From Cydia pomonella (lineage: Eukaryota; Arthropoda; Insecta; Lepidoptera; Tortricidae): DNA of 64,000 bases. Under the pieces are notes generated by a model. The model did no database searches. It was not told the DNA's origin and saw nothing but the letters and a program-made list of their open reading frames with translations. The translations under genes and the position numbers were made by a program. This document shows, piece after piece, positions 12,230 to 23,930 of this stretch. Numbering within the stretch: position 1 is the first letter of the stretch; every line of letters starts with the position of its first letter. The stretch is from contig NC_084716.1 in NCBI RefSeq assembly GCF_033807575.1, forward strand, positions 868,001 to 932,000, written 5' to 3'.

Positions 12230-12521
12230 TTTTTAAATTTACTGAAGTATTCTTTTTGTGATAATCTTCTTCTTTTCGTGTCGAGGTTCCTTTTTTTTAT
12301 ACGATGGAAGCCCAATAGGCAGCGGTGTTGACAGCCCTGGCTGTCGCGTCCCTCAGATCCAGCTCCGAGCAGTGATGCGGGCATGTGGGGCACGCTAGTA
12401 GATGTGCCATGGTTTGCGTTGCTGTGTCGCAGGTACATCGAGTCGAGGAGCTACGGAGCAATCCCCATTGTTGTAATAATGACGATGATGAAATAGGATA
12501 GTGAAATGTTTCTGTTGACAT
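12230..12521 (-). pseudogene. LINE ORF2 C-terminal fragment with Cys/His knuckle
   Basis: The minus strand reads RCTCDTATQTMAHLLACPTC and then a short tail ending near AAYWASIV. The spacing CxC...H...CxxC and the motif TMxHLLxCP are typical of the zinc knuckle at the end of non-LTR retrotransposon ORF2 proteins. The stop at about 12,297 and the run of basic codons downstream fit the normal end of such an ORF. Everything upstream is missing. It is a 5'-truncated retroposon and not a host gene. Confidence 0.65.
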
Positions 12522-13139
12522 AACTTAGCTGGTAATCATACTCGCAGGGTATCAGATTACAATTTAAATTGTACCTGTGTGTGATGAACTCCTGTATTTT
12601 GTAAATGTTATTTAATGCGGTATCTATTTTGTGTGCTATGTAAAATCTAAGCGATGTAATCTGTGTTGAGCCGCTGAGGGTTCCGCCATGTCATTCTACA
12701 TCGCGAGCCAACTTTTTAATTGCGTTCATCCCTCCAATATCAGCCCCATTCAAATATGACGCCTATTCCAAAAAACATCAAAAGCGAGGTGTGATACTGA
12801 TCCATTTCGAAGCCTATCAGGGGTCAAACGTCAACAGCCAATGACCTTCACTGGCGTTTAACCTTTTTCATCAACGAAACAGATATCGAACAAACCCGAT
12901 AATTCGTTATTTTTTTATTAAGAAAAGAATTCCATAACTCTGGCACAGCTGTGGCTAATTTACATCTGAGGGTACGGTAGAGCTCCCGCCAAGACGAGCC
13001 AAGCAAAGCGCAAGGGCACTACCTACCTTTTCTCGAAGCGCTTCGTCGTTTTTTAAACCCTCGTAACTTCGGTTTGGATTATACCAGATAAACAAAATTC
13101 TCAGATATGATGTCAATAGTATTTTGACTAACGCGTAAA
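12522..13139. other. No gene seen
   Basis: AT-rich sequence between two LINE fragments of opposite orientation. I see no convincing frame, repeat partner or regulatory motif. Confidence 0.4.
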
Positions 13140-13640
13140 GTTACTGTTACTACTACTATTCATATGCCCATGCTTGGCTTACCTATGGTGTTATTCTATG
13201 GGGGAATAGCATAGATGTGGAAAATCTATTTATATTACAAAAAAAAATGTGTTCGAATCCTGGCTAGCAAAAATATTATGGAAAGTTATAAGACGCACTT
13301 CGTCGACCTAAAAATATCTACTTTAACATTAACATAAGTACATTTTCGAAACATGTAAGTTTGTAAAAAAATAAAACCTCAATTTTATACCAAACATTTA
13401 GATATACCTCGACGTTACATCAGCAGGTTTCAAAATAAGCTGGTGCAGGTTTATTATCCCCTCAAAGCAAAAACTAACTATGGCAATAAAAATATTCAAT
13501 AAAATAAGTAACGAAATAACTAACACGAAGTCCGACAATTAATTCTTTAAAAAACTAAAACATCACCTCATCTAAAAAGTTTATTATACAATAAATAATA
13601 TTTTAACTACCAATAATTGCAATTAATAAATTGCCTATAC
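13140..13640 (+). pseudogene. CR1/L2-like LINE reverse-transcriptase C-terminus, frameshifted
   Basis: The plus strand reads YGVILWGNSIDVENLFILQK, a frameshift inside a run of A, then CVRILASKNIMESYKTHF and LKISTLTLT. The motif YGxxxWGN...LQKKCxRxI is the C-terminal (thumb) part of CR1/L2-clade ORF2. Equivalent segments occur at 56,610-57,079 and 58,820-58,940 on the minus strand. Downstream, degenerate coding continues to about 13,640. The copy is truncated at its 5' end and inactive. Confidence 0.75.
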
Positions 13641-13959
13641 AATATATAATAATTATATAATATCTAGTACAAAAAACTCGATCTCCTCTTGAGTAAACTG
13701 TTTGCTGCGCCCTACAGGGTGTCATATTGTATACAATTCTATCTTATGTGATTATGAGTATGAGTATGCGTTTGGGAAGGGGCTTGTAGAGTTAGAAGCT
13801 TGGCTCTAAATGACATCTGATAACCTTTTGACAGTGCGAGCCTTGTTTCGTCTTGGCAACATTTGGCATGAAAATGTTTCTGGTGGGATCAAATCGTGTA
13901 AAAATATTTTCCGTTTTTAATCATTCATTTGTGTGAAAAAGCGGTCGTCTACTATCGCC

Positions 13960-14172
13960 TTAATTCTTACGGGAGTGCCGTTCAAAAATACGGAGCAAAT
14001 TTAACAATAGACAGCCTCTTAACAGCTAATTAAAATTGTCTGTCAGATATCGATGTAGACAATTACAAGCGGCTCGTGCTGGGGTCACATCCAGCCCTTA
14101 ATGAAACGGATCGGGTTGATTTCGCCGCTCAATGACGCTTTTATTGAGTGTTCTTTCATATGATGTGGGATC
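13960..14172. repeat. Locally duplicated block, copy 1
   Basis: It pairs with 14,766-14,982, about 806 bp downstream, in direct orientation. Shared parts include CCTCTTAACAGCTAATT, GTCTGTCAGATATCGATGT, CGGGTTG...CACCGCTCA-like and TTTCAT segments. The copies are clearly diverged. No terminal repeats or target duplications are obvious, so it may be an old tandem duplication of non-coding DNA or two copies of an unrecognised transposon. Confidence 0.6.
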
Positions 14173-14765
14173 TCTGAGAATAGGAATGCTTAATTTATAG
14201 CAAAATCTAGTTAAATTGATTTAAAATTAGAAAACTATTAGAATATGCTGGACACACAAAAGAAGTAAATAATAAAAAAAACCTCAAAAATTCTAAATAT
14301 AAGTTCTCTTTTACTTCCAAAATGTGAAAAAAAAAACGATCATTTGATTCCTTACATTTTATTTTACGTATATACAACTCTATACGGGTTGCAAAATTCA
14401 TCGCAGCCATAGTGTGTGTTTTAGTTTTTAAGATATATTTTATGATATGTTTGCTAGTTTTAAGGTATTTATCTATGGGTCCATAGTTGCCTGAAAATAA
14501 AGATTTCCATTTCACATAAACACTTCATTGTCAAAATCTCAATTTTCGTGTTTTCCATGCTTCAAGGTGGCTTCCACTTGTTCGTGACGGTACGATCAAG
14601 TAACATTTGGTGAAAGACGTTTCGTGCGTAGAGTTTGACTGTCAATTCTTACTTGGGTTTTGCTTTAATGTGATACGAGTAAGTCCTTTATGTCTATATT
14701 TGATCCTCCAAACAAACCTAATACGTCCATTATAATAATATTAATAAAACTCCGTCTTATGTAGC

Positions 14766-14982
14766 TCAATCTTACGTTGTAGCCGTTGAAAAATACTGAG
14801 AAAATTTAGCGATTGACAGGCCTCTTAACAGCTAATTGAGATCGTCTGTCAGATATCGATGTTGCTAATTAACAGCGGATCATGCAACTGGGAGCACATT
14901 CAGCCTCTAATGAACCGGTTCGGGTTGCTATCACCGCTCAGTAACGCTTTCTTTGAGAGTACTTTCATAATGCGGCATCTTC
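14766..14982. repeat. Locally duplicated block, copy 2
   Basis: Second copy of the 13,960-14,172 block, in the same orientation. The best conserved core is GTCTGTCAGATATCGATGT with CCTCTTAACAGCTAATT about 10 bases upstream. Between the two copies is AT-rich sequence with a 102-codon minus-strand open frame (14,207-14,515) that looks fortuitous. Confidence 0.6.
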
Positions 14983-17220
14983 GGAAATTAATACTCTCTC
15001 GTCGATTATGGAAAAGAAATTGATAGGAGATCATAGGCTTTATGCTTTATAGATGGAATCTATTTTATTTTTGAAACCAATTACAGGAGTAGTACCTTTT
15101 TTCTGAAAACAGTACAATATACTTATAAGTAGGCACTGGTAACAACATACCTTAGAAACAATACTCATACTTATTTATTTATAATATTATTACATATTAC
15201 ACGTCAAAGTTTGAGTTAAATAAGATAGATATAACTAAGGAACAAATAAAAAAAAGGTTGATATATATATAAAATCGTGTCCATATATTTTCTCTCATAA
15301 CAGTATTATATTCTTCTGCCTTCCGGCTGGAAAGCGTCAATTTTCTAGCTGGTACGCTAAACAAAGTTGCCGCTTTCCGGCCCCGTCTGTTACAACATAT
15401 ACGGTATAACATGTAACTGTCGGCCGAGGTTGAGCCGAGGTCACAGGACTAGGATAGTTGTGTAATGTAGTACAATCAAGTGTAACAATGTGGGTATACG
15501 CAACTTACGCAAAAATATGTCGTGTAATTCCCTTAATTCGCTGAAATAAGAACTATGAAACATATTTTTGAGCAACTTGTATGCATTTTGACACTTGACT
15601 GTACATACTCGTACTATAAATATAGTATTCGTCATAATGCCATTTCCACATTTGGATCCGGCGCGTTTTGAAGTTCAGGCAATGCTTTAACGGATGTGAG
15701 ACGCGCATGCGCAGCAACTCGGCTCCTCTTGTTGGAATCAGCTATGTTTTCATTGATGTAAGTAAAAGGGGTAGATATGTGACGTTAATAGTTGACAAAA
15801 CTAAAATCTGGTCCAGCACCCACTCATTTGCAAATACTACACACCATTATAATGTACATGTGCACAACGAGCAACAAGGATAACCAAATATAGTTAACAG
15901 TGCTGCGCAAGCGAGACCCCTATATTTTGCGTATTCCTCGAGGTGCAACAGAGAAAAACTAATAACATTATACAAATGTGTAGGCGAGACGTACATACTT
16001 CTTACATTGTCGTCTTAAAGTGATATTAAGTCATTTCGATTTTTAAAAAATATCAATGATTTGATATTACCTAATCTTAGACCGTCTCTCACTTCAAGCA
16101 AATATCTGAGCGAGCGAGTTACACTGAGATTAATATCAAATGATTGACTATCATATTTTTAAAGCATGAAATTGACCCTCGTTTTTTACTTCTGAAACCC
16201 TGGTCGACTATTCACTATGTTCAACTAACGTGTCGCCTGGAGAAAACCAGTATAACGATATGATCTCAGTTGATAGGGATCTCGAGGTTTCACTTCTGAT
16301 GGTTTTTCTGAAAAGACAAGTACGCTTGACAAGAGATAATGTAAACACTGGTAATTCGTAGTTACTCCTGGTATTTATATATTCCAATCGTTCACCGAGC
16401 GCACGACTCAAGATAACCAATATAAAAGTGTGAACCTTGTTTATTCATAGTTACGATACGTATACGGATTCACTTATATTGGACAAGTTGTAAGTCATGG
16501 GAATAAGCGCCTTCAACGGCGGTCTTTATTAGGTAGCGTCAGGAAACAAATATTTATAAAATATATACGAAATTAAAATAAATAGGCACTTTATTTATTT
16601 TATGGAAAACAATTTTTTTTTCGCTAACACATTAAATAAAATATGTAAAACTGTATGTATTTTATATGTAAAACCGATAGTTTATCTATACAATTAAAAA
16701 AAATATGCGAAGAGGGCGGTATAAAAAGGAAAATTATAATGTATGGAGAAAAAAAAATTGTATCAAAAACGAAACCGAGCATCATTTTTAATTTTCACAA
16801 TTCAATCGCTAGGCATTTCCACAGCTGCAGCTCGTTTTAAAATAGAAATAAGTGAAAGTTTTTTCTCTAAACATTATAGTTTTCATTTTTTTAACGTTAA
16901 TACTGATTTTGAAGTTATATTTTTTTAAATCATTCCCTATCGAAGGCGAAATCAGCAATGTCCCACTTTTCTCGATTTGAGACGGCAGCGTGCCCTTACA
17001 TTAGAATGTTCAATTTAAAGTATTCGTTCTGATTTTCATCGTTTTCATTTTCATCACCTTAGTTGCTCTACAAAGAGGACAAAATAAAACAAATACTCAA
17101 ACGGTAAATACTACTAAATACGTAGTTAGGGAGTTTCGTTCTGTTTATCATCAGCAGTTCCACTACACTAATTGCCAGTTTTTGGATGAAAATGCTTAAT
17201 TTGTAGACAAAAAATACAAA
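14983..17220. other. No gene seen; low-complexity AT-rich DNA
   Basis: Over 2 kb without a recognisable feature. The part from 16,540 to 16,930 is extremely AT-rich with A and T runs, which generates chance frames of about 60 codons. A GC-richer patch near 15,290-15,430 has no repeat partner or splice context. Confidence 0.4.
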
Positions 17221-18255
17221 AGCGGCCAAGTGCGAGTCGGACTCGCCCATGAAGGGTTCCTTTATGACGTATTAAAAAAAACTACTTACTAGATCTCGTT
17301 CAACATTTTACCACTTTGGACACACATTTTACCACTTTGGTAGTGTCTCTCGCGCAAACTATTCACTTTAGAAAAAAATTATATTAGGAACCTAAATATC
17401 ATTTTTGAAGACCTATCCATAGATATCCCACACGTATGGGTTTGACGGAAAAAAAAATACTTTATTTTATGACGTATTAAAAAAAACTACTCACTAGATC
17501 TCGTTCAAATCAATTTTCGGTGGAAGTTTGCATCGTAATGTATATCATATATTTTTTTTAGATTTTTCATTCTGTTATTTTAGAAGTTACAGGGGGGGGG
17601 GACACACTTTTTTTTCACTCTGGAATGTTCTCTCGCGCAAACTATTCAGTTTAGAAAAAAATGATATTAGAAACCTTAATATCATTTTTGAAGACCTATC
17701 CATAGATACCCCACATGTATGGGTATGATGAAAAAAAATTTTTTTTTAAATTTCATGACGTATTAAAAAAACTACTTACTAGATCTCGTTCAAACCAATT
17801 TTCGGTGGAAGTTTACATGGCAATTTATATCATATATTTTTTTTAGATTTTTCATTCTGTTATTTTAGAAGTTACGGGGGGGGGGACACAAATTTTACCA
17901 CTTTGGAAGTGTCTCTCGCGCAAACTATTCATTTTAGAAAAAAATGATATTAGAAACCTCAATATAATTTTTGAAGACCTATCCATAGATACCCCACACG
18001 TATGGGTTTGATGAAAAAAGATTTTATGAGTTTCAGTTCTGAGTATGGGGAACCCCCAAAATTTATTGTTTTTTTTTTCTATTTTTGTGTGAAAATCTTA
18101 ATGCGGTTCATAGAATACATCCACTTACTAAGTTTGAACAATACAGCTCTTATAGTTTCGGAAAAAGGTGGCTGTGACAGAATCGGACAGACAGACGGAC
18201 ATGACGAATCTATAAGGGTTCCGTTTTTTGCCATTTGGCTACGGAACCCTAAAAA
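17221..18255 (+). mobile_element. Dispersed element with GAGTCGGACTCG head and GGAACCCT end
   Basis: The head reads CGGCCAAGTGCGAGTCGGAC, where CGAGTCGGACTCG is palindromic, then AAGGGTTCC. The end reads CAGACAGACGGACATGACG, GGGTTCCGTTTTTTGCC and CTACGGAACCCTAAAAA. The same head-to-tail plan is seen at 44,683-44,935 (plus) and 60,208-60,825 (minus). It is a non-coding dispersed element of a kind I associate with Lepidoptera; its class is uncertain. The copy is lengthened by internal tandem repeats. Confidence 0.65.
17264..18013 (+). repeat. Internal tandem repeat (about 286 bp, about 2.7 copies) with G-runs
   Basis: Repeat starts at 17,264, 17,469 and 17,755 are marked by ATGACGTATTAAAAAAA. 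Each copy holds ACTAGATCTCGTTCAA, TCTCTCGCGCAAACTATTCA and GAAGACCTATCCATAGATA. Copies 2 and 3 contain a run of 9-10 G residues (about 17,592 and 17,876). Copy 1 is shorter (205 bp) and lacks the G-run part. This is an expansion inside the host element. Confidence 0.75.
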
Positions 18256-18317
18256 TCACTATATGTGTACCTATAAGATTTTAAGTGTTCCCTCAATTCT
18301 TCATGGATTCCATCATT

Positions 18318-18400
18318 AGAACTTTGAACCCGGGACGGGACCATCGGCTTTATAGGCAGGGTCACTGCCCACTAGGCCAGACCAGTCATCATACATTTTA
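18318..18400 (-). repeat. SINE-A head only
   Basis: Minus-strand tRNA-like head of SINE-A: GGCCTAGTGGGCAGTGACCC (A-box region), GCCGATGGTCCCGTCCCGGG, then GGTTCAAAG at the B box. The body and tail are missing. It directly follows the element ending at 18,255, after about 60 bases. Confidence 0.65.
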
Positions 18401-19540
18401 CTTGACAAATAGAGATGATTATTATTTATTTCTTTTGTTTATGATAAAAGGTTAAATTTGATTGATCTAATATCTGTTCTAAATATTTTTTACACAGTTT
18501 TCAACATACATAAATACATCTTAAAACTACACTATAACTCGCATATTAAAATTGTAAATCCGAGCTCTCGTTAAAAATGTTGTCCATAGTTTTCCTATTG
18601 TTGTACAAGTACTATTTAGTAATTTTTGATGGACTATTCCCGATATTTGGATTTCAAGTTAATGCAAGATATTGTTTTAACAATACTATCAGAAAAACTG
18701 GATTTTTGGTTAACAACCGGTTATTCGTATATTAAAATAAAAACCGGTTACATTCTATAGTTTCAAGGAATAGGAATATGATTTAAAAAGTTGCATTATT
18801 TATATAAAAAATTGCTGACTCTACAATGCATGAAGTGGGCAGGCCTACTTGACACTCGGATAAACGTGTTTCTCACATGGGTAATGCATTATTTAGCTGT
18901 CGCGCTCACTCAATAACAAGGAAATTTTTAATTTTATTTAGAAAAAAATATGTTTTCAAATGTTATAACAGTACTTACGAATGAAAAGTGATACCGTGAG
19001 CTTTGTTTTTGTGCTTGGAGCTATTGAAGCACTGGAAAAAGGCGCAACACGGCATTCTTTGGCAATATTTTATCGAATTTGATGACAATGTTGACACTTC
19101 AGCGTCACCCGTACGACTAATTCAATATAGGTCCCGGAACCTATATTTTGTGGCTCACGATCGAGCGCCTGGTACCTCATCTACCCCTATTACGTACATC
19201 AATGTATGTTTTACGGCATTTGCTTATTCGTATGAGAATGCGGATGAAGGTAAAATACGATGTTAAGAGATTAAAAATAATACTTTTCTCTGGCGTAAGT
19301 TCTTAAGTGTCACTACACGAGTATATTCATTAAAATAATAGTACAGGAATACGAAATAATAACTTATCGGGTACCACAAAACGTAGGTGTATATGACACC
19401 ACACATAATACGATATATACGACACCTTATTGTTCTACAAATAAGAGTCTGTTATTATTGAGCATTTCATTGATCAAGATACGACTGTTAAAAGTTTAGA
19501 TAGTAGCTAGAACAGGAAAGCGTTACATTGACAGTTTTCT
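18401..19540. other. No gene seen
   Basis: AT-rich sequence. Around 18,690-18,760 the motif AACCGGTTA occurs twice in a context resembling other CGGTTA-rich MITE debris (compare 29,690-29,815). The 87-codon frame at 19,003-19,266 has no recognisable domain or splice context. Confidence 0.35.
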
Positions 19541-19650
19541 GTTTTGCCCTATGGTTGACTGGTAGAGAATGCATATAGTGGTATGAAGTCCACCGGTTGT
19601 GCTTGTTTTATGTATCTTATTGCAAATCATAATATGGGCTTGAAAAGGAA
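19541..19650 (+). repeat. LINE 3' UTR fragment (GGTTGACTGGTAGAGAATGC family)
   Basis: The segment CTATGGTTGACTGGTAGAG, then AAGTCCACCGGTTGTGC and a LINE-like tail, matches 37,188-37,295 (same strand). Related 3' ends appear at 28,170-28,257 (plus) and 40,857-40,925 (minus). It is the conserved 3' end of an abundant LINE family; no ORF remains. Confidence 0.6.
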
Positions 19651-19899
19651 TAAATGCAAATAATTCCGCTGTTGCGAATACGGATACAAGCAACATCTCT
19701 ATTTGAAATTCAAAAACGTCTAAAACTTCTAAAAACCAGTTTCCATAGTAAGATTATCCTATTTGGCAACTCCAACCGATCCAGGGCACCAGGGCGGCAG
19801 GAGTGCACAGCAAATTGAATCTTGGCTTTGGCTATTCGTTATTTTGGCGGTGTGCCGGCAACACGTATAGGAAAGTTGAAATGAAACTGCTTTTTCGTT

Positions 19900-19990
19900 T
19901 TAAGCAACCTTTTTTATTGGATAAGTAAGCATTTCACCACAATCTCACCTGATGGTAAGTGCCGATGCGGCCTATTCTTTCATTCTTACC
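19900..19990 (+). repeat. LINE 3' terminal fragment (CTGATGGTAAGTG type)
   Basis: TTTCACCACAATCTCACCTG, then ATGGTAAGTGCCGATGCGGC, resembles the 3' end seen inverted at 41,290-41,385 (TTACCATCAGGTGTGATCGT). It is a short non-coding fragment. Confidence 0.45.
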
Positions 19991-20269
19991 TAAAACATGT
20001 TTGTTCATTATCGATTTGAAAAGATCTTAGTTATGGCAAAGTGATTTCCAAAATTTTTTGAGACAAAACTTACTCGAAAAATCTGAAGAGAATTTTTTTT
20101 TTAGAAAGAAACATGGTTTGGCTTATTTTGTTATACGAAAGGGAAGAAGTTACAGATGAAAAGCTTGTAACCTCATAAATGGAGCTCAACAAAGTCTCCT
20201 TATTCGTTAATGTGTTTAAGATAAGTTCTCATTTAGATATCGTTTGTATGTCGTATAATTGACAAAAGC

Positions 20270-20455
20270 AACTCGATTCGGGCAACCAACGTCACTTTGA
20301 CGTTAGAAATATCGTAAATAGATCTTATTGGGATTACAGCAGAATCGAAATTAACGTCAATTTGGACATGTCGTTTAGTTATCGATCTTTTAAAGATCTT
20401 TCCAAGATCTTAAACTTGTCTTAATCATTCTTCGAATTGGGCCGTGTGTAGCTTT
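20270..20455. mobile_element. MITE, ATTCGGGC...GGGCC type (diverged)
   Basis: The left end has CTCGATTCGGGCAACCAACG and the right end has TTCGAATTGGGCCGTGT, an imperfect inverted pair. The ends resemble the better preserved 35,131-35,213 element. The interior has GATCTTTTAAAGATC, itself a palindrome. Boundaries are approximate. Confidence 0.45.
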
Positions 20456-21710
20456 CGGATCTGAATCTTAACCAATTTGAAGTATTGTTTTTTTTGTTTC
20501 GTTTCTATTATAGGTAGTTCTCTTATAATTCAGTTTAGAATTTCCGCAACAAAATCACCACAATTAATTACGTACAACTGTTAATTGTACTCAACAATGG
20601 TTAGTATAGTAACTGCATTTAGGTCGGTTTCAAAATTTAGTAACGCTCGGAAAGCTTTCGCGCCTAATTCGCGTTTAGTTGGTTAACATAGTGTAGGGAT
20701 GATAGCAGTGACGCAGTAAGCTATCTACAAAAATGTATTAATACTAGACATTTGATGTTCAAATATCGGTGACAACGTCTGCTTGACTTGGTATTTCTTA
20801 TACTGTTCTGACGACGTTCGTGCGAACTAGTAGCTTTTTACTGACCATCAGTGAGTTTTATGTCACTGTAATTTTTTTTAAAGTTTAGCCGACGGCACGG
20901 TAGTCAATGTTTGTCTAAATTGCATAAAAAGTAACCGTCGAAAGACTAAAAGCAACTGTCGGAAGAGGAGAAAAGGTGTGTAACGATCAACTACATTCTA
21001 CCGTTAGAAACATACTTTTTCAAAAAGAAAATACTCGCCCACAAAAGAACTTGCCCATTACTCGGATCGGATCATCGTTAAACTCTCAAACAGACACCTG
21101 GATTATCCTGGTTAGCGGCTTATAACACATGTGTACCGCGCGGCACATACACGTTCCTTTTGTTCGGAGATAAATTACTATGTACAAATATACTCTGTGT
21201 TTCCACTAAACATTGATCCCCATTATTTGATTACGTCGCGGGTCTTTTATCATCTGGAGCGTTGTTTCGGCACTGTTCATTACTTAATCACTTATCTTGA
21301 GTGCTCCATTTATTTTACAACGATTGCGTAGTTCCTAACTTTTGCTGAGTAATTATTGTCATAGGCTTTTAATCGGTTCGAAGATTTCCAAGTATTTAAG
21401 TAATGAAATTTTCTTTTAACTAGGTAACTTTTATGTGTCTTCTTGATCTAAATCATTAGTTCTATTCATTTAGTAAAGTAATTTTTTGTTATTAGTGAGT
21501 TTTCATTTTGTCATAAAGATAGATAAAATAGGTCATACTAAATAGAACATAATGATCCAGAAAGTATTTTTTTGTTTCCGTAGTACCTATGGACGAATAG
21601 TACTATGAAAATTGAGTTAAAAACCAAAGTATTAAAAGTCTTCCAACAACTCGGGAACAAATCAAATTATTTTATGAAATATTTTAGCTGCGATACCTTA
21701 ATAAATGAAC
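20456..21710. other. No gene seen
   Basis: AT-rich sequence without a repeat partner in the window. TTTTCTTTTAACTAG|GTAACT at about 21,421 looks faintly like an acceptor-donor fusion but lacks CAG and a strong donor. Confidence 0.35.
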
Positions 21711-22079
21711 AAATAAATAAATATTATAGGACATTATTATTACACAAATTGACTAAGTCCCACAGTAAGCTAGATCGCTTTTTAGCGATAAGACCGCCTG
21801 TTGTCTGCCTCTACATTTAATCAATTGTTTATTTTTCTTGTATCTTTTTACTGAGGTGTGCCAATAAAGAGTATTCTATCTTTCTATCTAAAGCTCAATA
21901 AGGCTTTTGTTGTAGGTACCTAGACAACGATATAAATATGTAATTATAAATACTTAAATACGTAGAAAACACCCATGACTCAGAAACAAATATCCCTGTT
22001 CATCACACAAATATATGATCTTACCAGGATTTTAATCCGGGACCATCGGCTTCATACCCACTAGGCCAGACCGGTCGTC
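21711..22079 (-). repeat. SINE-A, full length, interrupted by a nested LINE end
   Basis: On the minus strand it starts CGGTCTGGCCTAGTGGG (A box) and has a B-box region at about 22,028-22,040. The body continues to the GAGCTTACTGTGGGACTTAG domain and (ATTT)n tail at 21,711-21,725. A 119-bp insertion at 21,772-21,890 splits it, with AAGCT duplicated on both sides. The insertion post-dates this SINE copy. Confidence 0.75.
21772..21890 (+). mobile_element. RTE-like LINE 3' end nested in SINE-A
   Basis: It begins AGATCGCTTTTTAGCGATAA, a small stem-loop, and ends GTGCCAATAAAGAGTATTC plus (TATC)n-like repeats. It is flanked by a 5-bp duplication, AAGCT (21,767-21,771 and 21,891-21,895). The same end appears at 661-745 and, inverted, at 45,480-45,620. 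A very 5'-truncated retroposition explains the form. Confidence 0.7.
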
Positions 22080-22080
22080 A

Positions 22081-22150
22081 AATACCCTTGTTCAAATCCG
22101 GCCTCGACCACTGGAGGGCTTCTGTAGTATGTGACATCTATTTCAGTTTG
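22081..22150 (+). repeat. SINE-B head fragment
   Basis: TGTTCAAATCCGGCCTCGAC followed by CACTGGAGGGCTTCTGTAG matches the B-box region and downstream part seen inverted at 3,005-3,100. It abuts the end of SINE-A, and the two together supply the last 30 or so codons of a chance minus-strand frame (22,061-22,519). Confidence 0.5.
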
Positions 22151-22767
22151 TACTCGTAGTCTTCTAACAAAGGAAACCGCTCTGTTGATCCAGGAGATAC
22201 GAATAAATAATACAATAGAACCATTTTTATGGTTTCGTATATTCGAGGAAAAAAGAAATCCTTTTAAAATCACTCGTCCCTGTCTGTCAAATCCCCTTTG
22301 CATCAATTTACCTTCCCTATCCTTTACGCAAACACGGAAATGTTTCAAATAGTGCTTCACCTTTGTTTCACAGATAACTGACAATCGTTTTTTTTTGGCA
22401 CAGAAGAATTTTTTAAACAGTTGAAGTTTCTTAAAAGTTTTAAAACAAGCGTTTGAAAAAATAAAACATTTGAAATTCAAGAATCTCAAACGAACTAGCA
22501 ACAACTTTATTAACAGCATTTTATGTTTATGTAGATAGTTTTGTTTGTAAGTCTACAGAAAACCATACTCATTTTTGATCACAAGTTTTAGATAGTTGTT
22601 TGTCTCTAAAATCGAAACTATTAAAGGGAACCCATTAGCCAGGAGCCCTCCCACTCACAGCCAGGACCCCCAGCTAAATTCGTAAAGAATGCTGTTGAGT
22701 ACAGACCAAAAAAAAAAGTAAAGTGACATATAAAATACCTATATTTTATCAATAAATATTTGATTGG

Positions 22768-23000
22768 TTGATTGGGGTGTGCTGCGAGCAATTGTTTTGG
22801 TTAATCCCTACCGCTTCTTTCCGCCATTGTTCTATGGGACAACACTTCTATCTTCACCACTTAGATGGTTGGCAGTCCTCAATGATACATTTCTCCAGAA
22901 ACTTGCCGCACACAGCTAAGCTCTGGAATGAACTGTCACCCGCGTTATTTCCAGACCGATACGACTTGCAAAGCTTCAAGAAATAAGCGTTCTTAGTACT
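22768..23000 (+). pseudogene. LINE ORF2 C-terminus
   Basis: The plus strand reads HFSRNLPHTAKLWNELSPAL and then FPDRYDLQSFKK before a stop at 22,986. The pattern LWNELP...FPDRYDxxxFK is the usual last stretch of several insect LINE ORF2 proteins. A decayed relative is at 8,095-8,290. Only the C-terminal 70 or so codons are left. Confidence 0.7.
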
Positions 23001-23670
23001 CACGTCTTAAATGACGACAACACACTTGCAACTCCTCTCGTTGCCGCAAGTGATTAGCATAAAGCGCGTATCTACAGCAAACAATGAATTATTAGAAAAA
23101 CTAAAAGATTACCTTATTAGAAAACTTTTTATTCAATAAATGTGTATTTTAAGGCTATAAAGAATTTTGTGTTTGTATTTGTAAATGTGTTTTTCGACGA
23201 CAAATATTTGCACTTAATAAAGCACCTAAATAATAATAAATATTATGCCGGCCGGTTCCGTGTCGGGCTATCCATCTTGGCAGTCTAATTGAGGATCGGT
23301 ATCTGCAAGACGAATGGCCGTCGAAGGGTCCGAACCTGAACAATGCGAGGTTAGACGGGTGCGGACAGGGAAAAAAATGTTGTGGTCGGTGCTGGGCACT
23401 GTTGAACAGAAATACCTTTCTTAGGATTACAAAAATAACGGCTGAATTTGTCAATGTATATTTTATTTAAGCTACAGCACGTATAAGTTAGAGTTATGTT
23501 AGACATTATTAATCGTTTTAAATTTCAAATTGCCAATTAATTGTATGGGTGCTCGTCAATTTCCTTAAACGAAGTTGCCGTAGTTACGCTATATTTTCAA
23601 CTGACTGCCCTACCGAACTGAGATTTCTATCGATGCGACACCAAAACGATATATATAGATAGATATTATC
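23001..23670. other. No gene seen
   Basis: AT-rich, with a GC-richer patch at about 23,240-23,400 that carries a 99-codon minus-strand frame of no recognisable family. No splice or repeat evidence supports it. Confidence 0.35.
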
Positions 23671-23674
23671 GTTT

Positions 23675-23815
23675 GATATTTACCACTAGCTTTTCGGTGA
23701 AAGGCAACACCTGCATACATCTGCGAAGAAATTCAAATTCAAAGGATTTCAATCGCATTAGGCTAGCGTGGGGACTGTGCCGAGCAGTGGGACGTATATA
23801 GGCTAAATTATTATT
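23675..23815 (+). repeat. SINE-C fragment (TTTACCACTAGC...CAGTGGGACGTATATAGG)
   Basis: It contains GATATTTACCACTAGCTTTT, CGGTGAAAGGCAACA and GCAGTGGGACGTATATAGGC. A fuller copy with a tRNA-like head is at 30,575-30,895. The part between is partly deleted. Confidence 0.6.
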
Positions 23816-23819
23816 ATAT

Positions 23820-23930
23820 TGTTCTATCGTTGTCTGAGTACCCACATTACAAGCTTTCTTCTTAGTCAATTTGTGTAAGAATGTCCTAATAATATTCATT
23901 TATATTAGTTATATTCATTCATCTTGGCTA
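23820..23930 (+). repeat. SINE-A 3' tail
   Basis: TCGTTGTCTGAGTACCCACA followed by TTAGTCAATTTGTGTAAGAA and TGTCC...ATTTAT is the 3' domain of SINE-A in plus orientation. It is joined directly to the SINE-C fragment upstream. Confidence 0.6.

Noticed and set aside
22061..22519. A 152-codon minus-strand open frame, among the longest outside the 48-64 kb locus
   Set aside because: Its last 30 or so codons are the SINE-A and SINE-B heads, the rest is lysine/phenylalanine-rich low-complexity coding of AT-rich DNA, and no domain or splice signal supports it.
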